Shown here piece by piece: positions 1 to 13,019 of a DNA stretch of 64,000 nt (the first letter of the stretch is position 1; every line of letters begins with the position of its first letter). Origin of the DNA: Lonsdalea populi. GTDB lineage: Bacteria; Pseudomonadota; Gammaproteobacteria; Enterobacterales; Enterobacteriaceae. A program made the translations under genes and the position numbers. A model generated the notes under the pieces. The model was not told the origin of the DNA, ran no database searches, and saw only the letters and a program-made list of their open reading frames with translations. Location: positions 3,286,001 to 3,350,000 of the forward strand of contig NZ_CP065534.1 in NCBI RefSeq assembly GCF_015999465.1, written 5' to 3'.

Positions 1-263
1 GGTTCCCCTGCAGCCACGCGACCAATCAGAGGCAGGCCGAGCGACTCTTCTTCCATTAACAGACGGATACCGCGGGACGCGCCGGTGACAATCTCAATCA
101 CACCTTTACGAGAAAGAGCTTTCAAGTGTTCTTCAGCGGCATTGGGAGAGCGGAATCCCAGTTGTTTAGCGATTTCTGCTCGGGTGGGTGGCATACCGGT
201 TTGTGAGATATGATCGCGAATAAGATCATAAACCTGCTGTTGTCTGGTCGTTAAAGCTTTCAT
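1..263 (-). CDS. lexA: LexA SOS repressor, N-terminal part (cut by window edge)
   Basis: LexA represses the SOS DNA-damage regulon and cleaves itself when RecA filaments form. Only about the first 87 residues are present. They read [18 protein letters not shown], then the winged helix-turn-helix with [19 protein letters not shown], and continue to the start of the Ala-Gly cleavage region (GRVAAGEP). The ATG at 261-263 is the E. coli start and lies just below two SOS boxes, so the gene controls itself. dgkA lies upstream on the same strand, as in E. coli. The catalytic Ser/Lys half is outside the window. Confidence 0.97.
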   Translation of the reverse strand, partial: MKALTTRQQQVYDLIRDHISQTGMPPTRAEIAKQLGFRSPNAAEEHLKALSRKGVIEIVTGASRGIRLLMEEESLGLPLIGRVAAGE

Positions 264-271
264 TCCGCCCC

Positions 272-308
272 CTGGTTGTTTATACAGTTTCGCTGTGAGT
301 ATATACAG
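272..308 (-). promoter_or_regulatory. Two LexA (SOS) boxes upstream of lexA
   Basis: Two 16-bp CTGT-N8-ACAG type sites lie upstream of lexA. The distal one, 293-308, is a perfect consensus (ctgtgagtatatacag). The proximal one, 272-287 (ctggttgtttatacag), has one half-site mismatch. Their starts are 21 bp apart, two helical turns, as in E. coli lexA. This arrangement gives cooperative autorepression; the regulation itself is inferred from the known system. Confidence 0.92.
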
Positions 309-375
309 GGAAACTGCCCAAGGGAACTGAGAAATCGCGTTGTACCTTGTTTTTTGGCGTCATTCACGAGAGCTA

Positions 376-741
376 TCACGCGAAATGCCCCCACAGCAAG
401 GCACCCCAGACTACGGCCGCCAATAGGCAAGCAACCAGCACCGCCGCCGACCCCAAATCTTTCGCTCTCCCTGCAAGCTCATGATATTCCTTACCAATTC
501 TGTCAACCACGGCTTCGATAGCGCTATTCAGCAACTCGACGATCACAATCAGCACGACCGCGCCAATCAACAATAACCGTTCTAATATTGAAACTGGCAG
601 CCAGCAGGCAATAATAATGCCTGCCAGAGTAAGAATGGTTTCCTGACGAAAGGCCGCTTCATGCCTCCATGCCTGTTTAAGTCCTTGCAACGAATAGCCT
701 GTTGCCTTGACAAGGCGGGTAATCCCGGTCGCCTTATTCAT
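376..741 (-). CDS. dgkA: Diacylglycerol kinase DgkA
   Basis: This inner-membrane enzyme phosphorylates diacylglycerol to phosphatidate with ATP and recycles the diacylglycerol left by membrane-derived oligosaccharide synthesis. The 121-residue product has the usual length. An N-terminal amphipathic part (TGYSLQGLKQAWRHEAAFRQE) is followed by three membrane segments. The conserved signature VELLNSAIEAVVDR carries the active-site Glu and Asn. It lies between the divergent plsB and the co-directional lexA, the E. coli order. Confidence 0.96.
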   Translation of the reverse strand: MNKATGITRLVKATGYSLQGLKQAWRHEAAFRQETILTLAGIIIACWLPVSILERLLLIGAVVLIVIVELLNSAIEAVVDRIGKEYHELAGRAKDLGSAAVLVACLLAAVVWGALLWGHFA

Positions 742-875
742 GATCCTTGCTTACTCCTTTTTTATTTAGTTTCAAACGCAATTTTCGCGTCACCCCATTG
801 TCTCATGACCACAGATATCCGATAAGGTTTCTGTTATCCTTGCGGCGCATTGCTAATAAGAGGTTCTCAGTTGTT

Positions 876-3311
876 ATGTCAGGTTGGCGTAAAATCTACT
901 ATAAGTTATTGAATTTCCCTCTGAAACTTTTGGTAAAGAGCAAAATCATTCCTCTGGATCCGATCGCTGAGCTGGACATCGATCCTACACGTCCTATTTT
1001 CTACGTTCTGCCCTACAACTCCAAAGCGGACTTACTGACGCTGCGTGAAAAGTGCCTTGCGCTGGGGCTGCAGGATCCGCTTGAACCCTTGATTGTCGAC
1101 GGTCAAGCACTGCCAAGCTATGTGTTCGTCAATAGTGGCCCGCGCGTATTTCGCTACTACGTGCCCAAAGAGAAATCCATCAAGCTTTTCCACGACTATC
1201 TGGATCTGCATCGAGACAATCCGTCGCTGGATGTCCAGATGGTGCCGGTTTCAGTCATGTTTGGCCGTTCGCCGGGTCGAGAAGGCCATCAGCAGGAAGC
1301 GCCTCAGCTACGTCTGCTGAACGGCATCGAAAAGTTTTTCGCAGTTCTGTGGCTGGGACGCGACAGTTTCGTGCGCTTCTCAACGCCGGTCTCGCTGCGC
1401 TACATGGCGACGGAGCACGGCACGGACACCACCATCGCCCATAAGCTGGCGCGTGTGGCGCGGATGCACTTCGCTCGTCTGCGTCTGGCCACCGTCGGTC
1501 CGCGTCTACCGGTCAGGCAGGAGCTGTTCAAAAAACTGCTGTCATCGAAAGCCATCGCCAAAGCGGTGGATGATGAAGCACGATCGAAGAAAATCTCTCG
1601 AGAAAAAGCCCAGCAGAACGCCATTACGATGCTGGAAGAGATCGCTGCTAACTTCTCTTATGAAGCGGTGCGTCTCACTGACCGCGTGCTAGGCTGGACC
1701 TGGAACCGGCTATACCAGGGGATTAATGTCCACAACGCCGAGCGAATACGGCAGTTGGCTCAGGACGGACATGAAATCGTTTATGTTCCCTGCCACCGCA
1801 GCCACATGGACTATCTGCTGCTTTCTTACGTGCTGTACCACCAGGGGCTGGTGCCGCCGCACATTGCTGCGGGCATCAACCTCAACTTCTGGCCGGCGGG
1901 TCCTATCTTCCGCCGCCTGGGCGCGTTTTTCATCCGCCGAACCTTCAAAGGCAGCAAGCTCTATTCCACCCTGTTCCGCGAGTATCTCGGCGAACTGTTT
2001 ACTCGCGGCTATTCGGTGGAGTACTTCGTGGAAGGCGGGCGCTCGCGCACCGGCCGCCTGCTCGATCCGAAAACCGGTACGCTGGCGATGACGCTTCAGG
2101 CCATGCTGCGCGGCGGCACGCGGCCTATCACGCTGGTGCCGATTTACATCGGGTATGAGCATGTTATGGAAGTCGGCACTTACTCCAAAGAACTGCGCGG
2201 CGCCACCAAGGAAAAAGAAGGTTTTCTCCAGATGATTCGCGGGCTCCGCAAGCTACGTAATTTAGGCCAGGGTTACGTCAATTTTGGCGAACCGCTGCCG
2301 TTGATGACCTATCTCAACAACAAGGTCCCGCGGTGGCGCGACGACATCGATCCAATTGAAGCGCTGCGCCCCGCCTGGCTGACGCCGACCGTGCAGGACA
2401 TCGCCTCCGACATCATGGTTCGCATCAACAACGCTGCGGCGGCCAATGCCATGAACCTGTGCTCAACCGCACTTCTGGTGTCGCCGCAACGTGCGATGAC
2501 TCGGACACAGTTGGAAGAACAGCTCGAATGCTATCTGCAGCTGATGCGCAACGTGCCCTATACCGAAAACACGACGACGCCGGACAAAACGCCTGCCGAA
2601 CTGGTCGATCATGCATTGAAGATGGACAAGTTCACGGTTGAAAACGATAAACAGGGCACCATCATCAGCCTCCCGAGCGATCAGGCCGTGCTGATGACCT
2701 ATTACCGCAACAATATCCAACATCTGTTGATCCTGCCGTCTCTGGTCGCCAGCATCATCGTGCACCATCGGCACATTAAGCAGGCCGAGCTATTGCACCA
2801 GGTGACGTTGATCTATCCGTTGCTGAAAGCGGAATTGTTCCTACATTACGAAACGGCGCAACTGGCCGGTGTGCTGCTGGCGTTGACCTCCGAGCTGGCG
2901 AATCAGCGGTTGATCGTGATAGAGGGCGAAAACCTGACGCCGAATAGCGAACGTAGCCGCCCGTTGCAACTGCTGGCCGCCGGCGTTATCGAAACGCTGC
3001 AGCGGTACGCCATCACTTTCCTGCTGCTTAAGGGCAACCCGACGATCAATCGCGGCACGCTGGAGAAAGAGAGCCGCGCGATGGCGCAGCGCCTGTCCCT
3101 CCTGCATGGCATCAACGCGCCGGAGTTCTTTGATAAGGCCGTCTTCTCTACGCTGGTCAATACGCTGCGTAGCGAAGGCTACATCAGCGATAGCGGCGAT
3201 GCGGTGCTGGAGAAGGTACAGTCGATTTATGCGATTTTGAGCGACGTGATTACGCCGGAAGTCAGATTGACGATTGAAAGCCCCGCCGTTGCCAATGATG
3301 CAGCAGAATAA
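876..3311 (+). CDS. plsB: Glycerol-3-phosphate acyltransferase PlsB
   Basis: PlsB transfers acyl groups from acyl-ACP or acyl-CoA to position 1 of glycerol-3-phosphate, the first step of phospholipid synthesis, at the inner membrane. The 811-residue product starting [15 protein letters not shown] matches E. coli PlsB (807 residues). The open frame extends 43 codons further upstream, but that extension runs through the dgkA-plsB promoter region, so the ATG at 876 is chosen. The HX4D acyltransferase motif is [13 protein letters not shown], followed by [11 protein letters not shown] and a [15 protein letters not shown] block. It is transcribed divergently from dgkA and converges on ubiA. Confidence 0.96.
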   Translation: MSGWRKIYYKLLNFPLKLLVKSKIIPLDPIAELDIDPTRPIFYVLPYNSKADLLTLREKCLALGLQDPLEPLIVDGQALPSYVFVNSGPRVFRYYVPKEKSIKLFHDYLDLHRDNPSLDVQMVPVSVMFGRSPGREGHQQEAPQLRLLNGIEKFFAVLWLGRDSFVRFSTPVSLRYMATEHGTDTTIAHKLARVARMHFARLRLATVGPRLPVRQELFKKLLSSKAIAKAVDDEARSKKISREKAQQNAITMLEEIAANFSYEAVRLTDRVLGWTWNRLYQGINVHNAERIRQLAQDGHEIVYVPCHRSHMDYLLLSYVLYHQGLVPPHIAAGINLNFWPAGPIFRRLGAFFIRRTFKGSKLYSTLFREYLGELFTRGYSVEYFVEGGRSRTGRLLDPKTGTLAMTLQAMLRGGTRPITLVPIYIGYEHVMEVGTYSKELRGATKEKEGFLQMIRGLRKLRNLGQGYVNFGEPLPLMTYLNNKVPRWRDDIDPIEALRPAWLTPTVQDIASDIMVRINNAAAANAMNLCSTALLVSPQRAMTRTQLEEQLECYLQLMRNVPYTENTTTPDKTPAELVDHALKMDKFTVENDKQGTIISLPSDQAVLMTYYRNNIQHLLILPSLVASIIVHHRHIKQAELLHQVTLIYPLLKAELFLHYETAQLAGVLLALTSELANQRLIVIEGENLTPNSERSRPLQLLAAGVIETLQRYAITFLLLKGNPTINRGTLEKESRAMAQRLSLLHGINAPEFFDKAVFSTLVNTLRSEGYISDSGDAVLEKVQSIYAILSDVITPEVRLTIESPAVANDAAE

Positions 3312-3337
3312 TAAAGAAGTGGAGTAACACGACATGT

Positions 3338-3369
3338 GCCTGCGGCAAGCCTGCCACAGGCCTTTTTTT
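3338..3369 (+). terminator. Rho-independent terminator of plsB
   Basis: The hairpin GCCTG/CAGGC at 3338-3361 contains an inner GGCA/TGCC stem and is followed by seven T. It fills the gap between the convergent plsB and ubiA and ends at the ubiA stop codon. Confidence 0.85.
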
Positions 3370-4233
3370 CTAGAGACTCAGCACTAACCCGATGAACAAC
3401 GCCATCCCTACGTAGTTGTTATTGCGAAAAGCCTTGAAGCAATTATCCCGATCCCGTCCCGCAATCAGCGTCTGCTGATAAACAAACAGCCCCGCCGCTA
3501 CCAGCAGCGACCAATAGAACATGGCGCCTAGGTCGGATATACGTCCTAAAATCACCATCGTCCCCAGCATCAACAGCTGCAGCACGCCGACGATAACGGT
3601 ATCGTAACGACCAAACAGGATAGCCGTCGACTTTACGCCGATATTGAGATCGTCATCGCGATCGACCATCGCGTACTCGGTGTCGTAAGCCACGGTCCAG
3701 CAGAGATAAGCGAAAAACATCAGCCAGCAACTGCCCGGCAGCGACTCGCTGACGGCGGCATAGGCCATGGGGATCGACCAGCCAAAAGCCGCGCCTAACA
3801 CGACCTGAGGCAGATGACTAAACCGCTTCATAAAGGGATAAACCCAGGCCAGAGCCAGCCCGGCGACCGACATCCAGATAGTCATGGTGTTCAACGTCAG
3901 CACCAACGCAAACGCCACCAGCGCCAGGATCACAAACAGCGCTTTAGCCGACTGTTCACTCACCAGGCCGCTAGGTAAGGGCCGCGATGCCGTGCGCTTC
4001 ACATGACCGTCAAAATGGCGATCGGCATAGTCATTAATCACGCAGCCCGCGGCTCTCATCAGGAATACGCCCAGCACGAACACCCAGAGTGTCCAGCTCG
4101 CCGGCGCCCCGCGCCCCGCCAGCCATAACGCCCATAGCGTCGGCCACAGCAGCAACAGAGAGCCTATCGGCTTATCGACGCGCATCAGGCGACAATACAC
4201 CATCCACCGTCCCGTCGTTAAAATTCGTTCCAA
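3370..4233 (-). CDS. ubiA: 4-hydroxybenzoate octaprenyltransferase UbiA
   Basis: UbiA is a membrane prenyltransferase that attaches the polyprenyl tail to 4-hydroxybenzoate in ubiquinone synthesis. The two aspartate-rich motifs are [20 protein letters not shown] and [13 protein letters not shown], and about eight membrane segments are visible. The frame is open further upstream, but a TTG at 4233 lies 8 nt after GAGGAG and gives 287 residues, close to the 290 of E. coli. Longer starts would overlap ubiC. UbiC makes its substrate and lies 13 nt upstream, so the two form an operon. The TTG start is an inference from spacing and homology. Confidence 0.93.
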   Translation of the reverse strand: MERILTTGRWMVYCRLMRVDKPIGSLLLLWPTLWALWLAGRGAPASWTLWVFVLGVFLMRAAGCVINDYADRHFDGHVKRTASRPLPSGLVSEQSAKALFVILALVAFALVLTLNTMTIWMSVAGLALAWVYPFMKRFSHLPQVVLGAAFGWSIPMAYAAVSESLPGSCWLMFFAYLCWTVAYDTEYAMVDRDDDLNIGVKSTAILFGRYDTVIVGVLQLLMLGTMVILGRISDLGAMFYWSLLVAAGLFVYQQTLIAGRDRDNCFKAFRNNNYVGMALFIGLVLSL

Positions 4234-4246
4234 CGCATCGTCTCCT

Positions 4247-4768
4247 CTACCGTTCAGTATCAGAACTGAGCGGAGAATAAATAGGGGCATCAGGCAAGAA
4301 AATCTCTGTCAGCAGTAAAGGATGGCCCGCCAACCGCAGACGTGAACGACGAGCCCACAGATCGCCGCGACGTCCCGGATTGATAAAGTCACGCTCCGGC
4401 GCACCCTGTTGGAAGAGATATCGTCCAAGAGGAACACTTCCGATCTGTGCCAACGCTCGGTTCGACATCTCCAGCGTGTGTTCAGGGATCACCGTTCGAC
4501 CAAACAACCAGGGTCTGCCATCGCCATACAGCGTGACCTGCCGCAGCCAAAAGCGTTCGCTGATCGGCAACAGCGGCAGCTCCTCCCCTAAGATCGATGG
4601 CGAAACAAAACCTTCACGGGCGACCTCCACATCAAGACGCTGGCAATGCATTTCAAGTCGGGTGGTCATTGAGTCCCGATGGGCGAGCCACTCGGCGACT
4701 GCCGCGGGGATATCGGCGAACTCGCACCATGTCACCGGGCGCAAGAGGTCTACAGTCTCATCTGTCAT
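4247..4768 (-). CDS. ubiC: Chorismate pyruvate-lyase UbiC
   Basis: UbiC cleaves chorismate to 4-hydroxybenzoate and pyruvate, the first committed step of ubiquinone synthesis, in the cytoplasm. The 173-residue protein has the family blocks [29 protein letters not shown] (with the substrate-binding Arg/Glu environment), PLGRYLF and a C-terminal [20 protein letters not shown]. It is slightly longer than E. coli UbiC (165). A strong GAGGAGGGG ribosome site precedes the ATG. It is the first gene of ubiC-ubiA. Confidence 0.95.
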   Translation of the reverse strand: MTDETVDLLRPVTWCEFADIPAAVAEWLAHRDSMTTRLEMHCQRLDVEVAREGFVSPSILGEELPLLPISERFWLRQVTLYGDGRPWLFGRTVIPEHTLEMSNRALAQIGSVPLGRYLFQQGAPERDFINPGRRGDLWARRSRLRLAGHPLLLTEIFLPDAPIYSPLSSDTER

Positions 4769-5516
4769 TGTCCCCTCCTCGCCTCGGGTTTAGTAAATAA
4801 AGTAAACGATGTCCATTGTAGCGTAGAATAGCGCACTGATAACTCGTTCTGTCCCTGGGATGAATGAACTGCATGATTTTCATACACTCGTTACGCTAAT
4901 AAACTATCTCGAAGTAAATAGGACGTTAATGAACCGCGTAGAATCCGGATAAGGACTTAAACCGGTTGAGTATCCTAATTTCATGATATTTCAATGCAAT
5001 GACGCCATGATGTATTCACCCACCGCTGGGTGCCGAATGCGCCATTAATACAATAAAATTTCAGCTATTAATAGGGCGGCTCATTTTCACTTTCGGGAAT
5101 TAAAACAGCTTGCGATGAAAAATGCTAATTATCTGATTATATAGATAAAATCCACACAATTAGGGTGGGTAAATCTATCTCCTAAGAAAATAGATTACAG
5201 TTCGTGGACAATTGCCAAAGCATAACCTGCCGCACGAGAGATCACGCTGCATCATTCATAAACCCTCACCTCTGGTTTATTTCGTGCCGATGATGTCCTT
5301 CAAAATACAATTAACCTGCCATTGATTAGCCAGACTTTTTTGATCGCGCCAGCATAGCATCCAATTTAATTGCCCTCTTTTCATAGGGGGTATTTCATCG
5401 CGTTTTTCTTCGCTCGAAAATGAAATTCTAGTCACTATCAGTCGTAGGCCGACGCAGCGCATAGCTTCGGCTTGAGGTGAACCACAGCACAAACAGAATG
5501 AACCGCAGCAAGAGAT
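4769..5516. other. Intergenic stretch without a recognisable gene
   Basis: About 750 bp between the ubiC start and the groEL terminator. It is AT-rich and has stops in all frames. A 71-codon frame on the minus strand (5277-5492) has no family resemblance and no convincing ribosome site. The promoter of ubiCA must lie near 4780-4850. In E. coli this flank of ubiC carries malM, which is absent here. Confidence 0.6.
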
Positions 5517-5550
5517 AAAAAAAACGACCGGGCAATGTTGACCCGGTCGT
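5517..5550 (-). terminator. Rho-independent terminator of groESL
   Basis: A 9-bp perfect stem (acgaccggg/cccggtcgt, 5524-5532 and 5542-5550) is followed on the minus strand by a run of eight T. It is about 90 nt downstream of the groEL stop. The other side also has T residues, so it may act in both directions. Confidence 0.9.
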
Positions 5551-5642
5551 TTTTATTGGCTATCAGCGCTTGGGAAGACTCGCGGCGTTAGGAACGCAAT
5601 CGGTGTCTGTCCCGGAGCTGATGATACGATGCTTAACGCATC

Positions 5643-7298
<1,656 letters not shown>

Positions 7299-7331
7299 TT
7301 AAATTCGTTCAGTTCAGAGGATTACGCGCGA

Positions 7332-7658
<327 letters not shown>

Positions 7659-7705
7659 TTAGGTAACATGCCGAATATGCTTTTATATCCGGCCTTGTGG
7701 AAAAG

Positions 7706-7736
7706 TAAGTGGGGACGTTTCGACGGGCTTCAAGGG
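7706..7736 (-). promoter_or_regulatory. Sigma-32 heat-shock promoter of groESL
   Basis: On the minus strand cccttgaa (7729-7736), a 14-bp spacer and ccccactta (7706-7714) closely match the sigma-32 consensus CCCTTGAA-N13-17-CCCCATNT. It lies about 80 bp before groES, as in E. coli groE. Confidence 0.9.
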
Positions 7737-7812
7737 AGGAAGGTAAATTTTTTTTCGCTTTAGTAGCGCTTTTTCACAGCACACCAAAAACACGGCAGAT
7801 CAGATAGCTAAT

Positions 7813-7841
7813 AAAAAAAAGACCGCCTGAATTCAGCGGTC
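7813..7841 (-). terminator. Terminator at the end of fxsA
   Basis: A gaccgc/gcggtc stem (7821-7826, 7836-7841) is followed on the minus strand by eight T. The fxsA stop codon (7833-7835) lies inside the hairpin, so gene end and terminator overlap. Confidence 0.85.
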
Positions 7842-8303
7842 GTCATTTTCATTATGTTTCTCAAGTCGTTCAGGGCGTTGATCCTTACGTTGATACTCGC
7901 CCTCGAAGACATCGCCCTGCGTTCCAACTGGACCCGAGCGCGAGCGCCAAAGATGCAAATGCGGCATCAGTTTCAGCGTCAGATGCTTTTGCAACGCCGG
8001 CAGCAGTAACAGTAGACCGAGGAAGTCGGTGAAGAACCCCGGCACCAGCAGCAGAAATCCCGATATCACCAGCGAAACGCTTTTCACCATTTCCGCGGCA
8101 GGACTCTCTCCGGCTTCGATTTTCCGCTGCATCTGAATAAAGGTCCTGATTCCCTGATTACGGACCAGCGAAACGCCGAGGCAGGAAGTAAATACCACTA
8201 GCAGCAGCGTAACAGCGATACCCAGCACGTGGGCGACCTGGATGAAAATGAAGATTTCAACGTAGGCCAACAGGAAAATCAGTATTAAAGGTATCCAGCG
8301 CAC
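7833..8303 (-). CDS. fxsA: Membrane protein FxsA
   Basis: FxsA is a cytoplasmic-membrane protein that in E. coli relieves exclusion of phage T7 by the F plasmid; its normal role is unknown. The 156 residues begin MRWIPLILIFLLAYVEIFIF, with a second membrane segment, the conserved SLVRNQGIRTFIQMQRKIEAGE loop and a third hydrophobic block (LLLVPGFFTDFLGLLLLLPA). The hydrophilic tail is rich in charged residues. Its position between aspA and groES is conserved with E. coli. Confidence 0.93.
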   Translation of the reverse strand: MRWIPLILIFLLAYVEIFIFIQVAHVLGIAVTLLLVVFTSCLGVSLVRNQGIRTFIQMQRKIEAGESPAAEMVKSVSLVISGFLLLVPGFFTDFLGLLLLLPALQKHLTLKLMPHLHLWRSRSGPVGTQGDVFEGEYQRKDQRPERLEKHNENDDR

Positions 8304-8726
8304 CCGGTGCTCCTGTAATTGATATTAACGTATTGATAAAAAGTATATTCCTAAAACTTGCGCTCGTAATATGCTATCGACGCAGTCATAAACGGCTCTC
8401 GGTAAACGCATCCAACGCGCCCGCCACCCCGGTACTGTATTGTTGAAATGGTAGCTCATGCGTTGCTTTTCAACCTGTACGCGTGGTTTTTTTGCTGCGA
8501 TCTTTTTTCGGCTATAGTCACTCCTCGTGACTATTCGTGACGATTCACTCAGGAGACAGACAATGGAATGCCCAGATGTGATCGAGGCGACTATTTTACG
8601 CACAGGTTAAGAATATAATAATGGTATATCAATTAATAACGGTCAGATACACCACCCCTATTGAGAAAAGGCATTACGATAGGCTGTATAAACGCTAACT
8701 TATAGAAGAGTAAGAGAAGGCTCTTT
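8304..8726. other. Divergent fxsA-aspA intergenic region
   Basis: About 420 bp between the divergent fxsA and aspA genes. It must hold both promoters. A 92-codon minus-strand frame (8325-8603) resembles nothing known. The ribosome site of aspA is the AAGG at 8716-8719. In E. coli aspA is controlled by FNR and CRP, but I could not find a convincing site for either. Confidence 0.5.
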
Positions 8727-10166
8727 ATGTCAGACAATATCCGTATTGAAGAAGATCTATTAGGCAGCCGAGAAGTACCCGCCGATGCCTATTACGGCAT
8801 CCATACCCTTCGCGCTATTGAAAATTTTTACATCAGCAATCAAAAAATCAGCGACGTCCCTGATTTCGTCCGCGGCATGGTGATGGTGAAAAAGGCCGCA
8901 GCCATGGCCAACCGAGAACTCCAGACCATCCCACGTAAAATAGCCGACGTGATCATTCGCGCCTGCGACGAAGTGCTCGACAACGGCAAATGCCTGGACC
9001 AATTTCCGGTGGATGTCTTCCAGGGCGGCGCAGGCACCTCATTGAACATGAACACCAACGAAGTGCTGGCCAATATCGGTCTCGAACTGATGGGGCACCA
9101 AAAGGGCGAGTACCAATACCTCAACCCCAACGATCATGTAAACAAATGCCAGTCGACCAACGACGCCTATCCCACCGGTTTTCGTATCGCCGTATACAAC
9201 GCGATCCTGAAGCTGGTTGATGCCAATACACATTTGGGTGAAGGGTTCGAGCGCAAGGCCAAAGAGTTTGCCAACATCCTGAAAATGGGACGGACTCAAC
9301 TGCAAGACGCCGTGCCGATGAGCCTGGGCCAGGAGTTCAACGCCTTCAACATTCTGCTGCAGGAAGAGAACAAAAACCTGCTGCGCACCGCTGAATTGCT
9401 GCTAGAGGTAAACCTGGGCGCAACGGCGATCGGCACACGGCTGAATACGCCGGACGGCTACCAGCAATTAGCCGTGCAGAAGTTGTCCGAGGTGAGCCAC
9501 CTGCCCTGCGTTTCCGCAGAAGATCTGATTGAAGCGACGTCCGACTGCGGCGCTTATGTCATGGTGCACAGCGCGCTCAAGCGTCTGGCGGTCAAACTGT
9601 CGAAAATCTGTAACGACCTGCGCTTACTCTCCTCTGGCCCGCGCGCTGGCCTCAATGAGATCAACCTGCCGCAGTTGCAGGCGGGGTCATCCATCATGCC
9701 GGCGAAGGTCAATCCGGTCGTTCCCGAAGTGGTCAATCAGGTGTGCTTCAAGGTTATCGGCAATGACACCTGCGTCACGATGGCGGCCGAAGCAGGCCAG
9801 TTGCAGTTAAACGTTATGGAGCCCGTGATCGGGCAGGCCATGTTTGAGTCTACCCACATTTTGACCAACGCGTGCTACAACCTGTTGGAAAAATGCGTGA
9901 ACGGCATCACCGCTAACCAGTCGGTCTGTGAATCCTACGTGTTCAACTCTATCGGCATCGTCACCTACCTGAACCCGTTTATCGGTCATCATAACGGTGA
10001 CATCGTCGGTAAGATCTGCGCTGAAACCGGAAAAAGTGTACGTGAAGTCGTGTTGGAACGCGGCCTGCTGACCGAAGCGGAACTGGACGATATTTTCTCC
10101 GTACAGAACCTGATGCATCCGGCCTACAAGGCGAAACGTTATACCGACGAGAACGAACCGCAGTAA
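8727..10166 (+). CDS. aspA: Aspartate ammonia-lyase (aspartase)
   Basis: Aspartase reversibly converts L-aspartate to fumarate and ammonium in the cytoplasm, feeding fumarate respiration under anaerobiosis. The 479 residues begin [20 protein letters not shown] and carry the fumarase/aspartase signature [17 protein letters not shown] with the catalytic Ser loop, plus the [18 protein letters not shown] substrate block. In E. coli dcuA, the aspartate/fumarate antiporter gene, follows directly; here it is missing and cutA comes next. Confidence 0.98.
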   Translation: MSDNIRIEEDLLGSREVPADAYYGIHTLRAIENFYISNQKISDVPDFVRGMVMVKKAAAMANRELQTIPRKIADVIIRACDEVLDNGKCLDQFPVDVFQGGAGTSLNMNTNEVLANIGLELMGHQKGEYQYLNPNDHVNKCQSTNDAYPTGFRIAVYNAILKLVDANTHLGEGFERKAKEFANILKMGRTQLQDAVPMSLGQEFNAFNILLQEENKNLLRTAELLLEVNLGATAIGTRLNTPDGYQQLAVQKLSEVSHLPCVSAEDLIEATSDCGAYVMVHSALKRLAVKLSKICNDLRLLSSGPRAGLNEINLPQLQAGSSIMPAKVNPVVPEVVNQVCFKVIGNDTCVTMAAEAGQLQLNVMEPVIGQAMFESTHILTNACYNLLEKCVNGITANQSVCESYVFNSIGIVTYLNPFIGHHNGDIVGKICAETGKSVREVVLERGLLTEAELDDIFSVQNLMHPAYKAKRYTDENEPQ

Positions 10167-10175
10167 CCTTCTCTG

Positions 10176-10217
10176 CTCCCTTCAGCGCCGGGCCAGACGC
10201 CGAAGGGAGATTCTTTA
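10176..10217 (+). terminator. Probable terminator of aspA
   Basis: The stem CTCCCTTC/GAAGGGAG (10176-10183, 10202-10209) has an internal pairing block and a short T-rich tail (attcttta). It lies ten bases after the aspA stop, where dcuA would otherwise begin. The tail is weak. Confidence 0.6.
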
Positions 10218-10328
10218 GTTCCTCACATTTCCCGAAGTGTCTACGTTCAGCGCGATCCGCGCTTACGCTCACGCCGGCCTAAAGGTATAGTGTGGCGATA
10301 ATTTTACGTTTCCGCTGCTGAGGTCATT

Positions 10329-10661
10329 ATGTCTGAACTCATCGCCTGCGACGCCGTGGTGGTACTGTGTACGGCCCCCGACGACGCCAGCGCCCGATCG
10401 TTAGCCGCCGCCGCGCTGGAAGCCGAACTGGCGGCCTGCGTCACGATGTTGCCGGGCGCCACGTCGCTTTATCGCTGGGAAGGGAAACTGGAGCAACAGC
10501 AGGAAATCCAGCTGATTCTGAAAAGCGACCAGGCGCATCTGCAAGACCTGTTCACGTTGCTGAAACAGCAGCATCCCTACCAAACGCCGGAATTATTGGC
10601 ATTCCTGGTTCACGACGGCGATAACGATTATCTCTCATGGCTCAACGCGTCCTTACGCTGA
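10329..10661 (+). CDS. cutA: Divalent-cation tolerance protein CutA
   Basis: CutA is a small trimeric cytoplasmic protein linked to tolerance of copper and other divalent cations; its mechanism is unclear. The 110 residues show [40 protein letters not shown] and the C-terminal [16 protein letters not shown] block of the family. The last 25 bp overlap dsbD, so the two are translationally coupled, as in E. coli. Confidence 0.95.
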   Translation: MSELIACDAVVVLCTAPDDASARSLAAAALEAELAACVTMLPGATSLYRWEGKLEQQQEIQLILKSDQAHLQDLFTLLKQQHPYQTPELLAFLVHDGDNDYLSWLNASLR

Positions 10662-12340
10662 TTATCCTATTCGGCACATTGCTTTTTACCGCTGTCGCGC
10701 CGGCCGAAAACCCTTTCGGCCGGGTGCAAACGTCTCGTTTTCTGCCCGCCGCGCAGGCGTTTGTCTTCGACTTCCAGCAGCAAGGGAAGCAGCTCAGGCT
10801 TCAGTGGATCATTCACCCAGGCTATTACCTATATCGCCAGAAAATAGCGATTTATTCCGGCAACACCTTGCTCACAAACATTGATTTTCCGACGGCCGAA
10901 CGGCATCAGGACGCCTTTTTCGGCGTGGTCGACATTTTCCGGAACCGCCTGCAACTGAATGTTCCGCTGGATGGGCTTCCACAAGGCAGCACGTTAACGG
11001 TGGGCTATCAGGGCTGCGCCGACGCCGGGTTCTGCTATCCGCAGGAGCGCCAAAGCATCCCGCTCAGCCAATGGGATTCAGGCGGCGAGATAACGGTCAC
11101 CCCGCCACCATTGCCGTTTTCCCCGTGGTGGGCCGTATTGATCGGTATCGGAGTCGCCTTTACGCCCTGCGTACTGCCGATGTACCCACTGATCTCCAGC
11201 TTGATTCTGGGGCGGCGGGAACGTCTTTCCACTCGACGCACCCTACTGCTGACCTTCGCCTATGTGCAGGGCATGGCGCTAACCTATACGCTGCTGGGAT
11301 TGGTCGTGGCGGCGGCCGGTCTGCGCTTTCAGGCGGCGCTACAGCATCCTTACGTCTTAATCGGATTGGCGTCGCTGTTCACCCTGCTGGCGCTTTCCAT
11401 GTTCGGACTCTTTAGCCTGCAGTTACCTTCAGCCCTGCAAACGCGCCTCGTTAACTGGAGCAACCGACAGGAAAGCGGTTCTTTGTCCGGCGTCTTTTTG
11501 ATGGGCGCGCTCGCCGGTCTGATTTGCTCCCCCTGCACCACAGCCCCGCTAAGCGCGCTGCTGCTGTATATCGCCCAAAGCGGCCATATGCTGGCGGGCG
11601 GCGGTACGCTGTATCTCTATGCGCAGGGGATGGGGCTGCCGCTAATTGGCGTCGCCCTGTTCGGCAACCGCATCCTCCCGAAAAGCGGTCCCTGGATGAA
11701 CCATATTAAAGAGGCCTGCGGCTTCGCAATGCTGGCGCTGCCGGTATTCCTACTGGCGCGACTACTCGGCGACCTCTGGACCTGGCGGCTATGGGGACTG
11801 CTCGGCGTCGCGTTCTTCGGTTGGGCGTTCGCCCTCAGTCTGCGTGGGCGAACAGGATGGATTCGGGGTCTGCAAATCTTGCTGCTGCTCGGCGCACTTA
11901 TCTCCGTAAGGCCAATACAAGACTGGCTGTTCACATCGGCAACGCCGAAAACCGAATCGTCTGGCGGCATCGCTTTTTCTCCCATCAACAATCTGGACGA
12001 TCTGAACATCGCACTTCGCAATAGCCGCGGCATCACCATGCTGGATTTCTACGCCGACTGGTGCGCCGCCTGTAAATCGTTCGAGAAGATCACGTTCAGT
12101 GACGGCGAAGTGCAGCATCAGATGGCTCGCCTGCGGCTACTGCAAGCCAACGTGACAGCTAATACGCCTGAACAGAACGCCTTACTGACGCGGTTGCAGG
12201 TACTAGGCTTGCCGAGCATTCTGTTTTTCGACGCCTCGGGCAAAGAGATCCCGGGGTCACGCGTCACAGGTTTCATGGATGCGGCGCAGTTCCGATCGCA
12301 TTTGCAGAAACTATTCACGTCAACGACACTTGTTGATTAA
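10637..12340 (+). CDS. dsbD: Thiol:disulfide interchange protein DsbD
   Basis: DsbD carries reducing power from cytoplasmic thioredoxin across the inner membrane to DsbC, DsbG and CcmG. The 567-residue protein has a signal peptide ([19 protein letters not shown]), a periplasmic alpha domain with the Cys pair in [11 protein letters not shown], an eight-segment membrane domain with [11 protein letters not shown] and [10 protein letters not shown], and a C-terminal thioredoxin-like domain with [10 protein letters not shown]. All six redox cysteines are present. The ATG lies inside cutA; no ribosome site is evident, consistent with coupling. The regulator at 12366 follows closely. Confidence 0.97.
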   Translation: MAQRVLTLIILFGTLLFTAVAPAENPFGRVQTSRFLPAAQAFVFDFQQQGKQLRLQWIIHPGYYLYRQKIAIYSGNTLLTNIDFPTAERHQDAFFGVVDIFRNRLQLNVPLDGLPQGSTLTVGYQGCADAGFCYPQERQSIPLSQWDSGGEITVTPPPLPFSPWWAVLIGIGVAFTPCVLPMYPLISSLILGRRERLSTRRTLLLTFAYVQGMALTYTLLGLVVAAAGLRFQAALQHPYVLIGLASLFTLLALSMFGLFSLQLPSALQTRLVNWSNRQESGSLSGVFLMGALAGLICSPCTTAPLSALLLYIAQSGHMLAGGGTLYLYAQGMGLPLIGVALFGNRILPKSGPWMNHIKEACGFAMLALPVFLLARLLGDLWTWRLWGLLGVAFFGWAFALSLRGRTGWIRGLQILLLLGALISVRPIQDWLFTSATPKTESSGGIAFSPINNLDDLNIALRNSRGITMLDFYADWCAACKSFEKITFSDGEVQHQMARLRLLQANVTANTPEQNALLTRLQVLGLPSILFFDASGKEIPGSRVTGFMDAAQFRSHLQKLFTSTTLVD

Positions 12341-12365
12341 CGGCCACGCACGGAGAAGAGAACAC

Positions 12366-12941
12366 ATGCAACGGGAAAAAGTGCTGGAGCATGCGCTGAC
12401 CTTGCTGGAACAGCATGGTTTCACTGCTATGACACGGGAAAAATTGGCCGAGAGTCTGCACATCTCTCTGGACGAACTCGCGCCGTTCTGGCCGGACGAC
12501 GAGGCGGTGCTGTACGACAGCCTGCGCTATCATAGTCAGCAAATTGATGGTTGGCGCCGACGACTGATGCTGGACGACTCGCGCGATGTAGAGCAAAAGC
12601 TGTTAGCGCGTTATCACGTGCTGGACGAAGCGGTTAAGCAAGGGCGCTATCCGGGCTGTTTGTTCATCGCCGCCTGCAGTTTTTATCCCGACGTTCACCA
12701 CCCTATTCATCAGTTGGCCGAACAGCAAAAGCAGGCGTCGTACCACTATACCAAGGCGCTACTGAGCGAACTGGAAACCGATGATCCCGCAATGGTGGCG
12801 CAACAGATGGAGCTGATTTTGGAAGGCTGCCTGAGCAGACTGTTGGTGAAGCGCCAAATCGCCGATATCGCCGTCGCCAAACGACTGGCGGAAGACGTGC
12901 TGCGCATCTCGCGTTGCCGCCAAAACGGGGCGCTGGGCTAA
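12366..12941 (+). CDS. yjdC: TetR-like regulator, YjdC type
   Basis: A probable DNA-binding regulator of 191 residues, homologous to E. coli YjdC. It has an N-terminal helix-turn-helix ([29 protein letters not shown]) and a C-terminal TetR-type ligand domain with the conserved [20 protein letters not shown] and [19 protein letters not shown] blocks. The frame is open 29 codons upstream into dsbD, but [11 protein letters not shown] is the conserved start and follows GGAGAAG. It is the third gene of cutA-dsbD-yjdC and precedes tRNA-Phe, as in E. coli. Target genes are unknown. Confidence 0.9.
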   Translation: MQREKVLEHALTLLEQHGFTAMTREKLAESLHISLDELAPFWPDDEAVLYDSLRYHSQQIDGWRRRLMLDDSRDVEQKLLARYHVLDEAVKQGRYPGCLFIAACSFYPDVHHPIHQLAEQQKQASYHYTKALLSELETDDPAMVAQQMELILEGCLSRLLVKRQIADIAVAKRLAEDVLRISRCRQNGALG

Positions 12942-13019
12942 GGCTCGGCGTTGAAATCAATCGAATAGTAGGGCTTTGACTGAAAAGTCAGCGGTCAACG
13001 CTATTTTCCCATAAAGCCG

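Noticed and set aside
8304..8726. CRP or FNR site upstream of aspA
   Set aside because: Short matches such as gtgacgattcac have the wrong spacing (N4 instead of N6), and no TTGAT-N4-ATCAA was found.
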